NCBI RefSeq assembly: GCF_030929595.1
Contig: NZ_JAVFVR010000006.1
Location: forward strand, 1-64,000
Direction: 5' to 3'
DNA from: Flavobacterium sp. LHD-85
GTDB taxonomy: Bacteria > Bacteroidota > Bacteroidia > Flavobacteriales > Flavobacteriaceae
Length of the DNA stretch: 64,000 nt
Positions 56,667 to 64,000 of the stretch are shown piece after piece. The notes beneath the pieces were generated by a model. That model did not search any database, had not been told where the DNA came from, and saw only the letters and a list, made by a program, of their open reading frames with translations. Positions within the stretch are counted from its first letter, which is position 1. Each line of letters starts with the position of its first letter. The position numbers were made by a program, and so were the translations under genes.

Positions 56667-57839
56667 CTAATCAATTGGCAATAATGTTACCAATTCTCCT
56701 TTTTTGTATTCTTCGACATTTTCAGGAACAATTAATAAACTGTTGGCTACAGCAAAAGTATTAAGCATTGCAGAACTTTGCCCGTCTAAAACTGTAACAT
56801 TCGTTTCGTCGTATTTTGCTTTTAGAAACAATGTTTTTCCTGTGCTATTTTTAATTTCAGAATTTAGCTTTCGAATTACTTTTGTTTTATGAATTTCAGA
56901 AAAACCTACTTTATTTTTTATCGCTGGCTGCACATAAATATAAAAGTTTGTTAACGATGACGCTGGATTACCAGGTAATGCAAAAACCATTGTCTCATCT
57001 TTAGATCCAAAAAACATAGGTTTTCCTGGCTTTTGATTAATTTTATAAAAAAGCTCTTTAACACCATTCTGCAATAATGCTTCTTTGACAAAATCGTAAT
57101 CTCCTACTGAAATACCTCCTGAAATTAAAACAATATCATTTTCTTTCAGAATACTTTTTAATGCTTTTTTAGTCGCTTTTAAATTATCTTTTACTCTGTA
57201 ATTTTTTGTTTTTTGTATTCCGATAGTTTGCAGTGCAGCTTGAAGCATAACTGAATTACTTTCGAAAATTTTTCCTTTTTTTAATTTTTTGCCCGGCTGC
57301 ACTAGTTCATTTCCTGTTACTAAAATGGCCACTTTGGGCTTTTTATAAACTTCAATTTCTGCAATTCCCAGACTTGCCAAAAATCCAATCCCTGCTGGAG
57401 TAATTAAAGTATTGGCTTCAAAAACGACCTCATCTTTAGCAATCTGTTCCCCTTTCGGACGAACATTTGATAACTTTTCAGGCATTGTGGCAATCAAAAT
57501 TGAATCTTTATTGGCCATTACATGTTCCTGCATCACTACCGTATCAGCGTCATCGGGTACATAAGCACCGGTAAATATTCTGATTGCTTCAGTTGATTTC
57601 AGCTTTGTATTTGAATGATCTCCAGCCTGAGAAATCCCAACAACGTCATACTGATGCCGAATGCTGTGAATAAATGCATATCCATCCATAGCAGACTGAC
57701 GAAACGGGGGCATATCTATTGGCGAAATTACTTTCTTTGCCAAAACATACCCTAAGGACTTACTTACCGAAATTACCTTTGTGGGCATTTTTTTGCTATT
57801 CGCCTCAATAATTGCTATTGCATCTTCTACTTTAATCAT
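56667..57839 (-). CDS. moeA: Molybdopterin molybdenumtransferase
   Basis: 390 residues from the ATG at 57839 (MIKVEDAIAIIEANS); an earlier in-frame TTG at 57860 is unlikely. Typical blocks: PPFRQSAMDGYAFI, GDHSNTKL, IFTGAYVPDDADTVVMQEH, VTGNELVQPGK, VLISGGISVGDYDFVKEAL and FALPGNPASSLTNFYIYVQPA. MoeA inserts molybdate into adenylated molybdopterin. It leads the leftward Mo-cofactor group and has the shared nitrate promoter element. Confidence 0.95.
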   Translation of the reverse strand: MIKVEDAIAIIEANSKKMPTKVISVSKSLGYVLAKKVISPIDMPPFRQSAMDGYAFIHSIRHQYDVVGISQAGDHSNTKLKSTEAIRIFTGAYVPDDADTVVMQEHVMANKDSILIATMPEKLSNVRPKGEQIAKDEVVFEANTLITPAGIGFLASLGIAEIEVYKKPKVAILVTGNELVQPGKKLKKGKIFESNSVMLQAALQTIGIQKTKNYRVKDNLKATKKALKSILKENDIVLISGGISVGDYDFVKEALLQNGVKELFYKINQKPGKPMFFGSKDETMVFALPGNPASSLTNFYIYVQPAIKNKVGFSEIHKTKVIRKLNSEIKNSTGKTLFLKAKYDETNVTVLDGQSSAMLNTFAVANSLLIVPENVEEYKKGELVTLLPID

Positions 57840-57873
57840 TCTTGTTATTTTTACAAGCAAGAAATACTTATTA

Positions 57874-57896
57874 CAAATATAAGTATTTTTACTTAG
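57874..57896 (-). promoter_or_regulatory. moeA promoter with TAAGTA-N4-TACTTA operator
   Basis: Reading on the - strand: TAAGTA-AAAA-TACTTA (57895-57880) runs into the -7 box TATATTTG (57881-57874), 34 bp before the ATG. Upstream AAC matches the narK promoter, where AACTAAGT sits at the same distance. A further ATAAGTATT follows downstream. Confidence 0.7.
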
Positions 57897-58002
57897 TTAA
57901 ATCAATTAAGTATTTATTTTTTTTTAAAATATAAATTTAGCTTAATTCTTTTAAATACAAGGAGAAAAAATCAAATAGCTTTTTAAGGTTGAAGAGTTTG
58001 AT

Positions 58003-58251
58003 TTACTTTCTTTTAAAATTTCCTTTTGGAAGATAATACAACCATGCAAAACCAATAAAAAATAGTATTGCAGAAGCTATAAAGGCGGGAATTAATATTT
58101 CTTTATTATTATCTAAAGCATTATTTAATGAGGCATACAAAAGCCAGATTTGAATACTTACATTTAAAATTAAAATAAAAATAAGTGTCGAAAGTATATT
58201 ATTCAGCTTGTTAGGATTAGCGCGATTCTGGCTTCGTCTAAAAGTACTCAT
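58003..58251 (-). CDS. Small two-helix membrane protein of the second nitrate reductase operon
   Basis: 82 residues with hydrophobic segments at about 19-43 and 53-73 and basic ends. No motif is recognised. It follows the Rieske gene by 24 bp at the end of the operon, so it is probably a small subunit or assembly factor of the same complex. Confidence 0.75.
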   Translation of the reverse strand: MSTFRRSQNRANPNKLNNILSTLIFILILNVSIQIWLLYASLNNALDNNKEILIPAFIASAILFFIGFAWLYYLPKGNFKRK

Positions 58252-58275
58252 ATCTATAAATTTAAATTATACAAT

Positions 58276-58788
58276 CTAGCTGTCTTTTTTTTCGATTAAT
58301 GCTTTAACAAAAACAGCATTTTCTTTAAACACAACCTCTAACTGCGGTAAAGCTCTTGGCGGAGGGCCAGCAAGTACATCGCCTGTCATGGCATCAAATG
58401 AACCTTCGTGGCAAGGACAATGTATGATTCCGGTTCCGGGTTTGTAAAATACGGAACAGGAAAGATGCGTGCATTTTTGTTCGTAAGCTCTAAACTCGCC
58501 ACTTTCTAAGTGAATTAAAATATAAGGAATTGTACTTCCTTCTAAAACAAAACCTCTAGTTCCTCCCACAGGAACATCTTCTTTATTGCAGATAAAATGT
58601 TCACCTTGCACATCTTCTTTTGGTAATAAAAAGGCTTTTGCGGTTACAAATCCGCTTCCTACCATTAATCCGCCGGAAACAAAAGTCAGGAATTTAGCAA
58701 AATCGCGTCGGCTGACCTGAGTTGATTCCTGTTTTTTTATGGGGAAATCTTTTTTCCAGTTTTTATTTAAATTATCTTCTTTTGACAT
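58276..58788 (-). CDS. Rieske [2Fe-2S] protein with Tat-type signal
   Basis: 170 residues. SRRDFAKFLTFVSGG (26-40) is a twin-arginine signal followed by a hydrophobic helix, so the domain should be exported to, or anchored facing, the periplasm. Cluster ligands are in CTHLSC and CPCHEGSFD, as in bc1-type Rieske proteins. AGPPPRALPQL follows. It lies 10 bp after the ferredoxin gene and is likely part of a quinol-oxidising electron chain. Confidence 0.93.
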   Translation of the reverse strand: MSKEDNLNKNWKKDFPIKKQESTQVSRRDFAKFLTFVSGGLMVGSGFVTAKAFLLPKEDVQGEHFICNKEDVPVGGTRGFVLEGSTIPYILIHLESGEFRAYEQKCTHLSCSVFYKPGTGIIHCPCHEGSFDAMTGDVLAGPPPRALPQLEVVFKENAVFVKALIEKKDS

Positions 58789-58798
58789 GGATTTAGAT

Positions 58799-59368
58799 TT
58801 AATATATTCTTAATTCATTACTTCCTTTTGGCATCATAATATTGACCTTTGTTTTTACTTTTTCTTTGCCAAAGATGAAATTATTAATTGGCGTACTATT
58901 TGGTCTTATTTCTTCAATTTGTTCTCTTGTGCCATAAAATAAAGCGCCACTAGGGCAAACTGTTGCGCACATTGGTTTTTTGCCAACGCTCGTCCTATCG
59001 TAACACATGGTGCATTTCATCATGAGATCGTATTCTTCTACTTTTTTTGGTACGCCAAAAGGACAAGCCATCACGCAGTTTGAACACCCTATGCATCTTT
59101 CTGTGCTTGCGGTATGTACAACACCAAATTCATCTTGCGAAATTGCATCTGCTGGACATACATTTGCGCATACAGGATCTTCGCAATGCATACAAACCTG
59201 AACAGTAGTTTGTATTGTCGATGAACGGTCTACATAATTTACGCTTATTAAAGTTTGCTGTCCATTGGTTTCACATTCAGCGCAGGCCATTTCACAAGCT
59301 TTACAGCCAATGCAGCGTTGCATATCTACAAAAAACTCTTCATTTGCATTAAAATTAGTCAAATTCAT
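58799..59368 (-). CDS. Four-cluster ferredoxin subunit (DmsB/NrfC/NarH-like)
   Basis: 189 residues with four cysteine sets: [37 protein letters not shown] and [21 protein letters not shown], each fitting a [4Fe-4S] cluster. Such subunits wire a molybdopterin catalytic subunit to a membrane quinol oxidase. No signal peptide. It lies 19 bp after the catalytic subunit gene. Confidence 0.94.
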   Translation of the reverse strand: MNLTNFNANEEFFVDMQRCIGCKACEMACAECETNGQQTLISVNYVDRSSTIQTTVQVCMHCEDPVCANVCPADAISQDEFGVVHTASTERCIGCSNCVMACPFGVPKKVEEYDLMMKCTMCYDRTSVGKKPMCATVCPSGALFYGTREQIEEIRPNSTPINNFIFGKEKVKTKVNIMMPKGSNELRIY

Positions 59369-59387
59369 AACTTCACTTTTTTATAGA

Positions 59388-61604
59388 TTAAATACTTGCA
59401 TAAGCGTCAGATTCTTTAGCAGGTGGCGCTATTTTTCCCTGCGGTTCTAATAAACAAGCACAAACTTTAAACTCTGGTATTTTAGAAATTGGATCTAAAG
59501 TTCCAGGTGTCAATTGATTGGCAGATTTCTTTCCCGGCCAGTGATAAGGAATAAAAACAGTATCTTTTCGAATCGTTTCTACAATATTGGCAGGAAAAAT
59601 TCCTTCTCCTCTTCTTGTTGCTACTCGAACTAATTCTCTTTGTTTGATTCCGTATTTCGAAGCTAATTCCGGATGAATTTCTACCATTGGTTCCGGAAAC
59701 TGATCTACCAGTTTTCCAATTCTACGGGTTTGCGTTCCGCTTAAATATTGCGAAACCACACGGCCTGTTGTTAATGTTATTGGATATTCTTCATCGGTAA
59801 CTTCACCCGGAAGTTTATAGGGCGCGGGATTAAAATGCGCTTTTCCGTCTGGGGTTTTAAACTTTTTATCTTCCCAAAGTCTTGGCGTTCCCGGGTGATC
59901 TTCTGTTGGACAAGGCCAGAAAACCCCCATATTATCTTCTACTTTTTTATACGTAATTCCGAAATAATCTGCTGTTCCGCCTTTTGAAGCGACGCGCAAT
60001 TCGTTGAAGATTTCTTCGCTATTATCGTAAGTGAATTTATCTTCTTCACCTAGTCTTTTCGCAATTTCTAATAAAATTGAAGTATCTGTTCTGGCTTCTC
60101 CCGGAGGCGTAACCGCTTGTCTGATTCTAATTACTCTTCCTTCTGCAGATGTTGTTGTTCCTTCTTCTTCTTCCTGTAAAGATCCTGCCAAAACAATATC
60201 GGCATGACGGGCCGTTTCATTCAAGAAGAAATCGATACAAACGTAAAATTCTAATTTTTCTAATGCCGAACGTACATAATTATTATTTGGAAGCGAAACC
60301 AGCGGATTGAAACAAATCGAAATCAATCCTTTGATCTCTCCGCTATGAATGGCTTCTATAATTTCATAAGCAGTAAGTCCTTTTCCAGGTAAATCTTTTT
60401 CGTCGATTCCCCAAACTTCTGATATGTATTTTCTGTGTTCTGGATTTTCAATATCTCTGTTTCCCGGCAATTGATCGCATTTATGACCGTGCTCCCTTCC
60501 ACCCTGACCATTTCCTTGTCCAGTAATGGTTCCGTAACCGCAATAAGGTTTTCCAATTCTTCCTGTTGCTAAAACAAGATTAATACATCCTACTACATTA
60601 TCAACACCTTTTGAATGATGTTCAATTCCTCTGGCGTGCAATAAAAAGCTTGTTTTCGCTTTTCCCCACAACTCGGCAGCCGCTTTTATTTTTTCTTTGT
60701 CAATTCCTGTAATTTCTTCTGCCCATTCTAAAGTATAATCTTTAACGGCATCAATTGTTTCCTGAAATCCTGATGTATAATTATCGATAAAATCATGATC
60801 AAGCATATCATGATCTACCAGATATTTGAGCATTGCACCGTATAAAGCAGAATCTGTTCCGGGTTTTACATCGAGATGAATATCGGCAGTTCTAGCCAGC
60901 GGAATCATTCTTGGATCAATAACAATCAATTTTGCACCACGGTCTCTAGCTTTCCAAATCCAATGTGTCAGGGTTGGAAATGTTTCACTGATGTTGGCTC
61001 CTGTTACGATAATAACTTCAGCATATTCTAAATCAGAATAATTGTTTGAAGCACGATCTAAACCAAATGCCTTTTTATTTCCAGCTCCGGCGCTAACCAT
61101 ACAAAGTCTTCCGTTGTAATCGAGGTTTCTTGTTTTTAAAGCAACACGGGCAAATTTTCCAACTAAATAACTTTTTTCATTGGTTAAAGAAACTCCAGAT
61201 AACATCGAAAAAGCATGCTTCCCGTACTTTTCCTGAATTCTTTTTATTTCAGAAATGGTTTTATCCATCGCATCATCCCATGAAACTTTTTCAAAACCTT
61301 TTCCTTCCACTCTTTGAATCGGATGCAAAAGTCGGTCTGGATGATTATTCTGCAAATATCTTTGAACTCCTTTTGGGCACAAACGACCTTCGTTAAACGG
61401 AAATTCCATCCAAGGTTCAAAACCTACGACTTTATTTTCTTTCACTAATAACTGAATCCCGCATTGCATTCCGCAAAAACAGCAATGTGTTTTTACAACG
61501 TTATCTGGTTCGTCTCGTCCAGCATAACCATCTAACGGCGCGTAATTTAAATGCGGTCCAAAATCATCTATTATTTTCTCTATTGCTACTGGTAGTTTTG
61601 CCAT
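59388..61604 (-). CDS. Second molybdopterin nitrate-reductase-like catalytic subunit
   Basis: 738 residues. [4Fe-4S] ligands C41, C44, C48 and C76 ([18 protein letters not shown]), Mo ligand C168 ([11 protein letters not shown]), [20 protein letters not shown] and a C-terminal cofactor-binding domain ([28 protein letters not shown]). It is closest in layout to NarB/NasA/NapA-type nitrate reductases. It has no Tat signal, so it is probably cytoplasmic. Unlike the fusion at 44288 it has no flavin domain; its electrons would come from the ferredoxin, Rieske and cytochrome b subunits encoded beside it. Nitrate as substrate is supported by NarK2 in the operon. Confidence 0.9.
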   Translation of the reverse strand: MAKLPVAIEKIIDDFGPHLNYAPLDGYAGRDEPDNVVKTHCCFCGMQCGIQLLVKENKVVGFEPWMEFPFNEGRLCPKGVQRYLQNNHPDRLLHPIQRVEGKGFEKVSWDDAMDKTISEIKRIQEKYGKHAFSMLSGVSLTNEKSYLVGKFARVALKTRNLDYNGRLCMVSAGAGNKKAFGLDRASNNYSDLEYAEVIIVTGANISETFPTLTHWIWKARDRGAKLIVIDPRMIPLARTADIHLDVKPGTDSALYGAMLKYLVDHDMLDHDFIDNYTSGFQETIDAVKDYTLEWAEEITGIDKEKIKAAAELWGKAKTSFLLHARGIEHHSKGVDNVVGCINLVLATGRIGKPYCGYGTITGQGNGQGGREHGHKCDQLPGNRDIENPEHRKYISEVWGIDEKDLPGKGLTAYEIIEAIHSGEIKGLISICFNPLVSLPNNNYVRSALEKLEFYVCIDFFLNETARHADIVLAGSLQEEEEGTTTSAEGRVIRIRQAVTPPGEARTDTSILLEIAKRLGEEDKFTYDNSEEIFNELRVASKGGTADYFGITYKKVEDNMGVFWPCPTEDHPGTPRLWEDKKFKTPDGKAHFNPAPYKLPGEVTDEEYPITLTTGRVVSQYLSGTQTRRIGKLVDQFPEPMVEIHPELASKYGIKQRELVRVATRRGEGIFPANIVETIRKDTVFIPYHWPGKKSANQLTPGTLDPISKIPEFKVCACLLEPQGKIAPPAKESDAYASI

Positions 61605-61620
61605 GCTTTTGTGTTTTTTT

Positions 61621-61739
61621 GTTTCAGGTTTTAAGTTTCAAGTTCTGTGCGGAACTTGAAAACTCAAATTTGAAACTTTTATAAATTTTGTCTTCAGGTT
61701 TTACGTTCAGTCTGGAACTTGAAACTTTAAACCTGAAAC
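61621..61739. repeat. Fold-back with 25-bp arms (GTTTCAGGTTTTAAGTTTC)
   Basis: 61621-61645 pairs with 61715-61739 with one mismatch; an inner TTTCAAGTTC/GAACTTGAAA stem (61636-61645, 61652-61661) competes with it. It lies between the cytochrome and catalytic subunit genes. A related phrase is at 56550-56575. Confidence 0.8.
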
Positions 61740-61747
61740 TTTTTAAA

Positions 61748-62797
61748 TTATCCAAATAAATTTCCGCCTTCCAATCTGGCTTTTAAATGTGCTTGCGCTA
61801 AACGTGATCTTTTACCTTCTGGACTTAAATCTAAGTGAGAAGTTCCGTCTTCGTGAGTAAAATCAAAACCCAACTCTTTGGTTACGATTTTTAAATCGTT
61901 GATATGAAGCTTAGTTGCAAATTCTTCTCCTGTGTGCGGACAGACTGCCATTCCTTGCTTGATGCCTTCTTTTTTATAAATATGCGCCCCAATTTGCGCC
62001 GGACGCTGAATAATATGAAAGAATTTTCCAAATGGAATCCAAATCAAAAACATGATTACAGTTACGGCGTGAATTACGGCCAAGAAATCATATGCAAAAC
62101 CTTTCATGAATTGATAGGAATAGGTCAAACATAATCCTGTTACAGAAATTGCGATTAATAAAATCAAAGGCAATAAATCACCTTCAAAAGTCTGCGTAGC
62201 AATTAACCCAGGATTGGTTAATCTTCTTCTCAAATAATAAACCGATCCAATAATTACAAGCCATGAAGACCAGTTTAAGGCATGAAATATTAAGAATGCA
62301 AGAAACGATCCTATTTCAAAATCCATCATTTTAAATCCGAAAAAATGTGCTTCGTAAATCGAAATAGAATTAGGAGCCAATGTAAAATGTATCCATCCAA
62401 ATGTAAGCGGAATTGTTATGGCAAAAGCTGATATACATCCTAGGGCAATACAAAAATGGGCAAACCAGCGCCATTTACTTCTAGGATAAATAAACTTCTG
62501 AACGACAATATTCTGTACTGATTCTTTTCCCAGAAACCACAAATGAGAAATTATTTTTCCTGTAAAAAGAAATTTTAAACTTCTTTTAAAGTACATCCAA
62601 GTTGGCGGTCTTTGCAGCCAAATGGTATAACGATACACTATTCCAAAAAAGGCAAAAACGGTTCCGAATAAATAAGTAACCAATGCAGCGTCAAAGTTTT
62701 GTAATTGCCTTGAACCATAAAACACAAGTATAATTGTAAGTATAGATACTAGTGTTGCAACAAGTAAGGCTTTGCTATTATACGTTTTATTTTTCAT
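61748..62797 (-). CDS. NarI-like b-type cytochrome membrane subunit
   Basis: 349 residues with about six hydrophobic segments (8-28, 38-58, 110-140, 160-190, 208-228, 238-258). H243 and H261 in IHAVTVIMF..IPFGKFFH are 18 residues apart, the same spacing as the heme ligands H187/H205 of E. coli NarI, and are followed by the NarI-like IIQRPAQ. H114 and H172 lie in earlier helices and may supply the other ligands. A soluble tail has CPHTGEEF. It probably oxidises quinol and passes electrons to the ferredoxin or Rieske protein. Confidence 0.85.
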   Translation of the reverse strand: MKNKTYNSKALLVATLVSILTIILVFYGSRQLQNFDAALVTYLFGTVFAFFGIVYRYTIWLQRPPTWMYFKRSLKFLFTGKIISHLWFLGKESVQNIVVQKFIYPRSKWRWFAHFCIALGCISAFAITIPLTFGWIHFTLAPNSISIYEAHFFGFKMMDFEIGSFLAFLIFHALNWSSWLVIIGSVYYLRRRLTNPGLIATQTFEGDLLPLILLIAISVTGLCLTYSYQFMKGFAYDFLAVIHAVTVIMFLIWIPFGKFFHIIQRPAQIGAHIYKKEGIKQGMAVCPHTGEEFATKLHINDLKIVTKELGFDFTHEDGTSHLDLSPEGKRSRLAQAHLKARLEGGNLFG

Positions 62798-62826
62798 TCT
62801 TCATTTTTAATTTAATAATAACTCCT

Positions 62827-64000
62827 TTAACTCGGTTTTTCGCAATTCTTACGATTGTAGAACCACCAATTAATACCTGTAGCGATTATAGTAAAGACAG
62901 TAAGACCAATAAAAAAATTATTTACAGTGCCATTAGCCGAAATATTGTTACCTATTAATTTTGAAAAGATAAATGGTCCAAATGCAGCAATTGCAGCGGT
63001 CCACCCAATTACACCAGCTGCCTGACGCTGATTTTCGGCAAAAATAATTGGGTATTGTCGAAATGTACCTGCGTTTCCAATTCCTGTAAAAAAGAACATC
63101 CCTAGAATTACGGCAACAAAAAGAGGAAATTGATCTAAGCTTGTTGGTGCCACTAATCCCTGCGTCACTAAAATTACCGAACCAGCTAAAATTCCTAAAC
63201 CTGTTATGGTTGTTAGTATTGCTCCTCCAACTTTATCTGCCACAAAACCAAAAGCAACCCTACTGGCTGAACCAATTAAAGGTCCGTAAAAAGCATAAAC
63301 CAAAGGATCTGGCGCATTTGGAAAATCTCCGTATAAAAACTTAATCATTAAAGGAAAAGTAGCAGATAATCCTGCAAAAGTTCCAAAAGTCATTAGATAT
63401 GTAATAGTGCAATACCATGTATGTTTATTCGAAAATATATCCATCTGCTCTTTTATTGATGCTTTCATTGGTATGCTTCGCAAATAAAACCAACTTATAA
63501 TAGCTAAAAGAATCAAAAAAGGAGCAAACCAAAATGCAGCAGACTGTAAGTAGATTGGTGTATTTTTAACCGCTGTATTTTCTGGACTAATTTTATTCAG
63601 TATTTTTTCTGCCAGTTTTGGATTTGCATTGGCAATTGCTTTTGCTTTTGCTTTTACGGGCAGCGAAACAAAAACTATTGTTTTATCTGTAGATTTAACT
63701 GCTGTACTTACAGAATCAACTACGTTTTGTTTTACGTTAGAAAGTATTTTTTTTTGTATTTCTCCATCAAGTGATGCAAAAACTTCTTTTTGTTTTTCTA
63801 TGGCAACGTTTTGAAAAACTGTTACGGCTTCTTTAGAATCAATACTTGTAAATACTGCGGCCGTACCATAAATTCCGACACTTATAATAAGCGGCGTTAC
63901 AAACTGTGCTATTGAAACTCCAAAATTTCCTATTCCGGCCTGAATTCCAAGTGCGGTTCCTTTTAATCTTTTTGGAAAAAACAGGTTTGTGCTTGGCATG
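62827..64000 (-). CDS. NarK-type nitrate/nitrite MFS transporter (N terminus outside window)
   Basis: 390 residues seen; the in-frame ATG at 63999 is internal to the family (it would remove the first four or so helices), so the gene runs on past the right edge. Nitrate signatures are present: GIQAGIGNFGVSIAQF and FFTGIGNAGTFRQYP, with the pore arginine in ASRVAFGFVADKVG. A polar, K/A-rich insertion of about 100 residues (about 50-155 of the visible part) splits two helices, at a different place from the insertion in the first NarK. It is the first visible gene of the second nitrate reductase operon. Confidence 0.92.
   Translation of the reverse strand, partial: MPSTNLFFPKRLKGTALGIQAGIGNFGVSIAQFVTPLIISVGIYGTAAVFTSIDSKEAVTVFQNVAIEKQKEVFASLDGEIQKKILSNVKQNVVDSVSTAVKSTDKTIVFVSLPVKAKAKAIANANPKLAEKILNKISPENTAVKNTPIYLQSAAFWFAPFLILLAIISWFYLRSIPMKASIKEQMDIFSNKHTWYCTITYLMTFGTFAGLSATFPLMIKFLYGDFPNAPDPLVYAFYGPLIGSASRVAFGFVADKVGGAILTTITGLGILAGSVILVTQGLVAPTSLDQFPLFVAVILGMFFFTGIGNAGTFRQYPIIFAENQRQAAGVIGWTAAIAAFGPFIFSKLIGNNISANGTVNNFFIGLTVFTIIATGINWWFYNRKNCEKPS

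Overview
The window is AT-rich DNA from a Bacteroidota bacterium, most likely Flavobacterium or a close relative. The evidence is a type IX secretion/gliding-type adhesin locus, core promoters of the Bacteroidota form (TTG, about 19-20 bp, TAnnTTTG), Bacteroidota-only families (PorP/SprF, type B C-terminal domains, DUF4386) and many intergenic fold-back repeats. It is chromosomal.

Layout. 1-8.6 kb: a co-directional cell-surface locus. It holds the 3' part of a protein built from near-identical 72-residue repeats, an L-type-lectin-like exoprotein, a small exoprotein with a type B (gliding-associated) secretion domain, a PorP/SprF outer-membrane protein and an OmpA/propeller lipoprotein-like protein. 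9-17 kb: a DUF4386 membrane protein, catalase-peroxidase KatG, a formylglycine-generating-enzyme-like protein that keeps both active-site cysteines, and a P2-type cation ATPase. 17.3-20.4 kb: a probable small integrated element, consisting of a tyrosine integrase and a putative GNAT-like toxin/HigA-like antitoxin pair, beside a Ser-Pro-Arg tRNA operon. 20.6-30.6 kb: housekeeping and stress genes (thiolase, NlpC/P60 peptidase, AraC and LysR regulators, aldo/keto reductase, MdaB-YgiN-like pair, methyltransferase, a DUF2130 nuclease-like protein and a META lipoprotein).

30.8-64 kb is a large nitrate-use region. The + strand carries nirBD, DUF4202, a NarX-like sensor kinase, a NarL-like response regulator, a NarK transporter, an outer-membrane porin, a one-polypeptide NADH:nitrate reductase fusion and a nitrite-reductase-like/rubredoxin fusion. 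A divergent Crp/Fnr regulator lies just before the nitrate reductase. The - strand carries nearly a full molybdenum-cofactor set (moaA, moaCB fusion, moaE, moeB-rhodanese, moaD, mobA, moeA), the siroheme gene cobA and a TauE/SafE permease. Beyond that lies a second nitrate-reductase-like operon made of NarK2, a NarI-like b-type cytochrome, a Mo-bisPGD catalytic subunit, a four-cluster ferredoxin, a Tat-type Rieske protein and a small membrane protein.

Together these genes would import nitrate, reduce it to nitrite and ammonium, and make the two specialised cofactors needed (Mo-bisPGD and siroheme). The most interesting new signal is a shared promoter element. An inverted repeat TAAGTA-N4-TACTTA, directly abutting the -7 box, occurs before nirB, narK, moeA and, in a 5-nt-spaced variant, the nitrate reductase fusion. 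Its half-sites resemble NarL heptamers, and TACGTA palindromes cluster at the same promoters, so it is a candidate operator for the NarX/NarL-like pair. Several families of long fold-back repeats fill the gaps between genes; one family shows compensatory changes in its arms.
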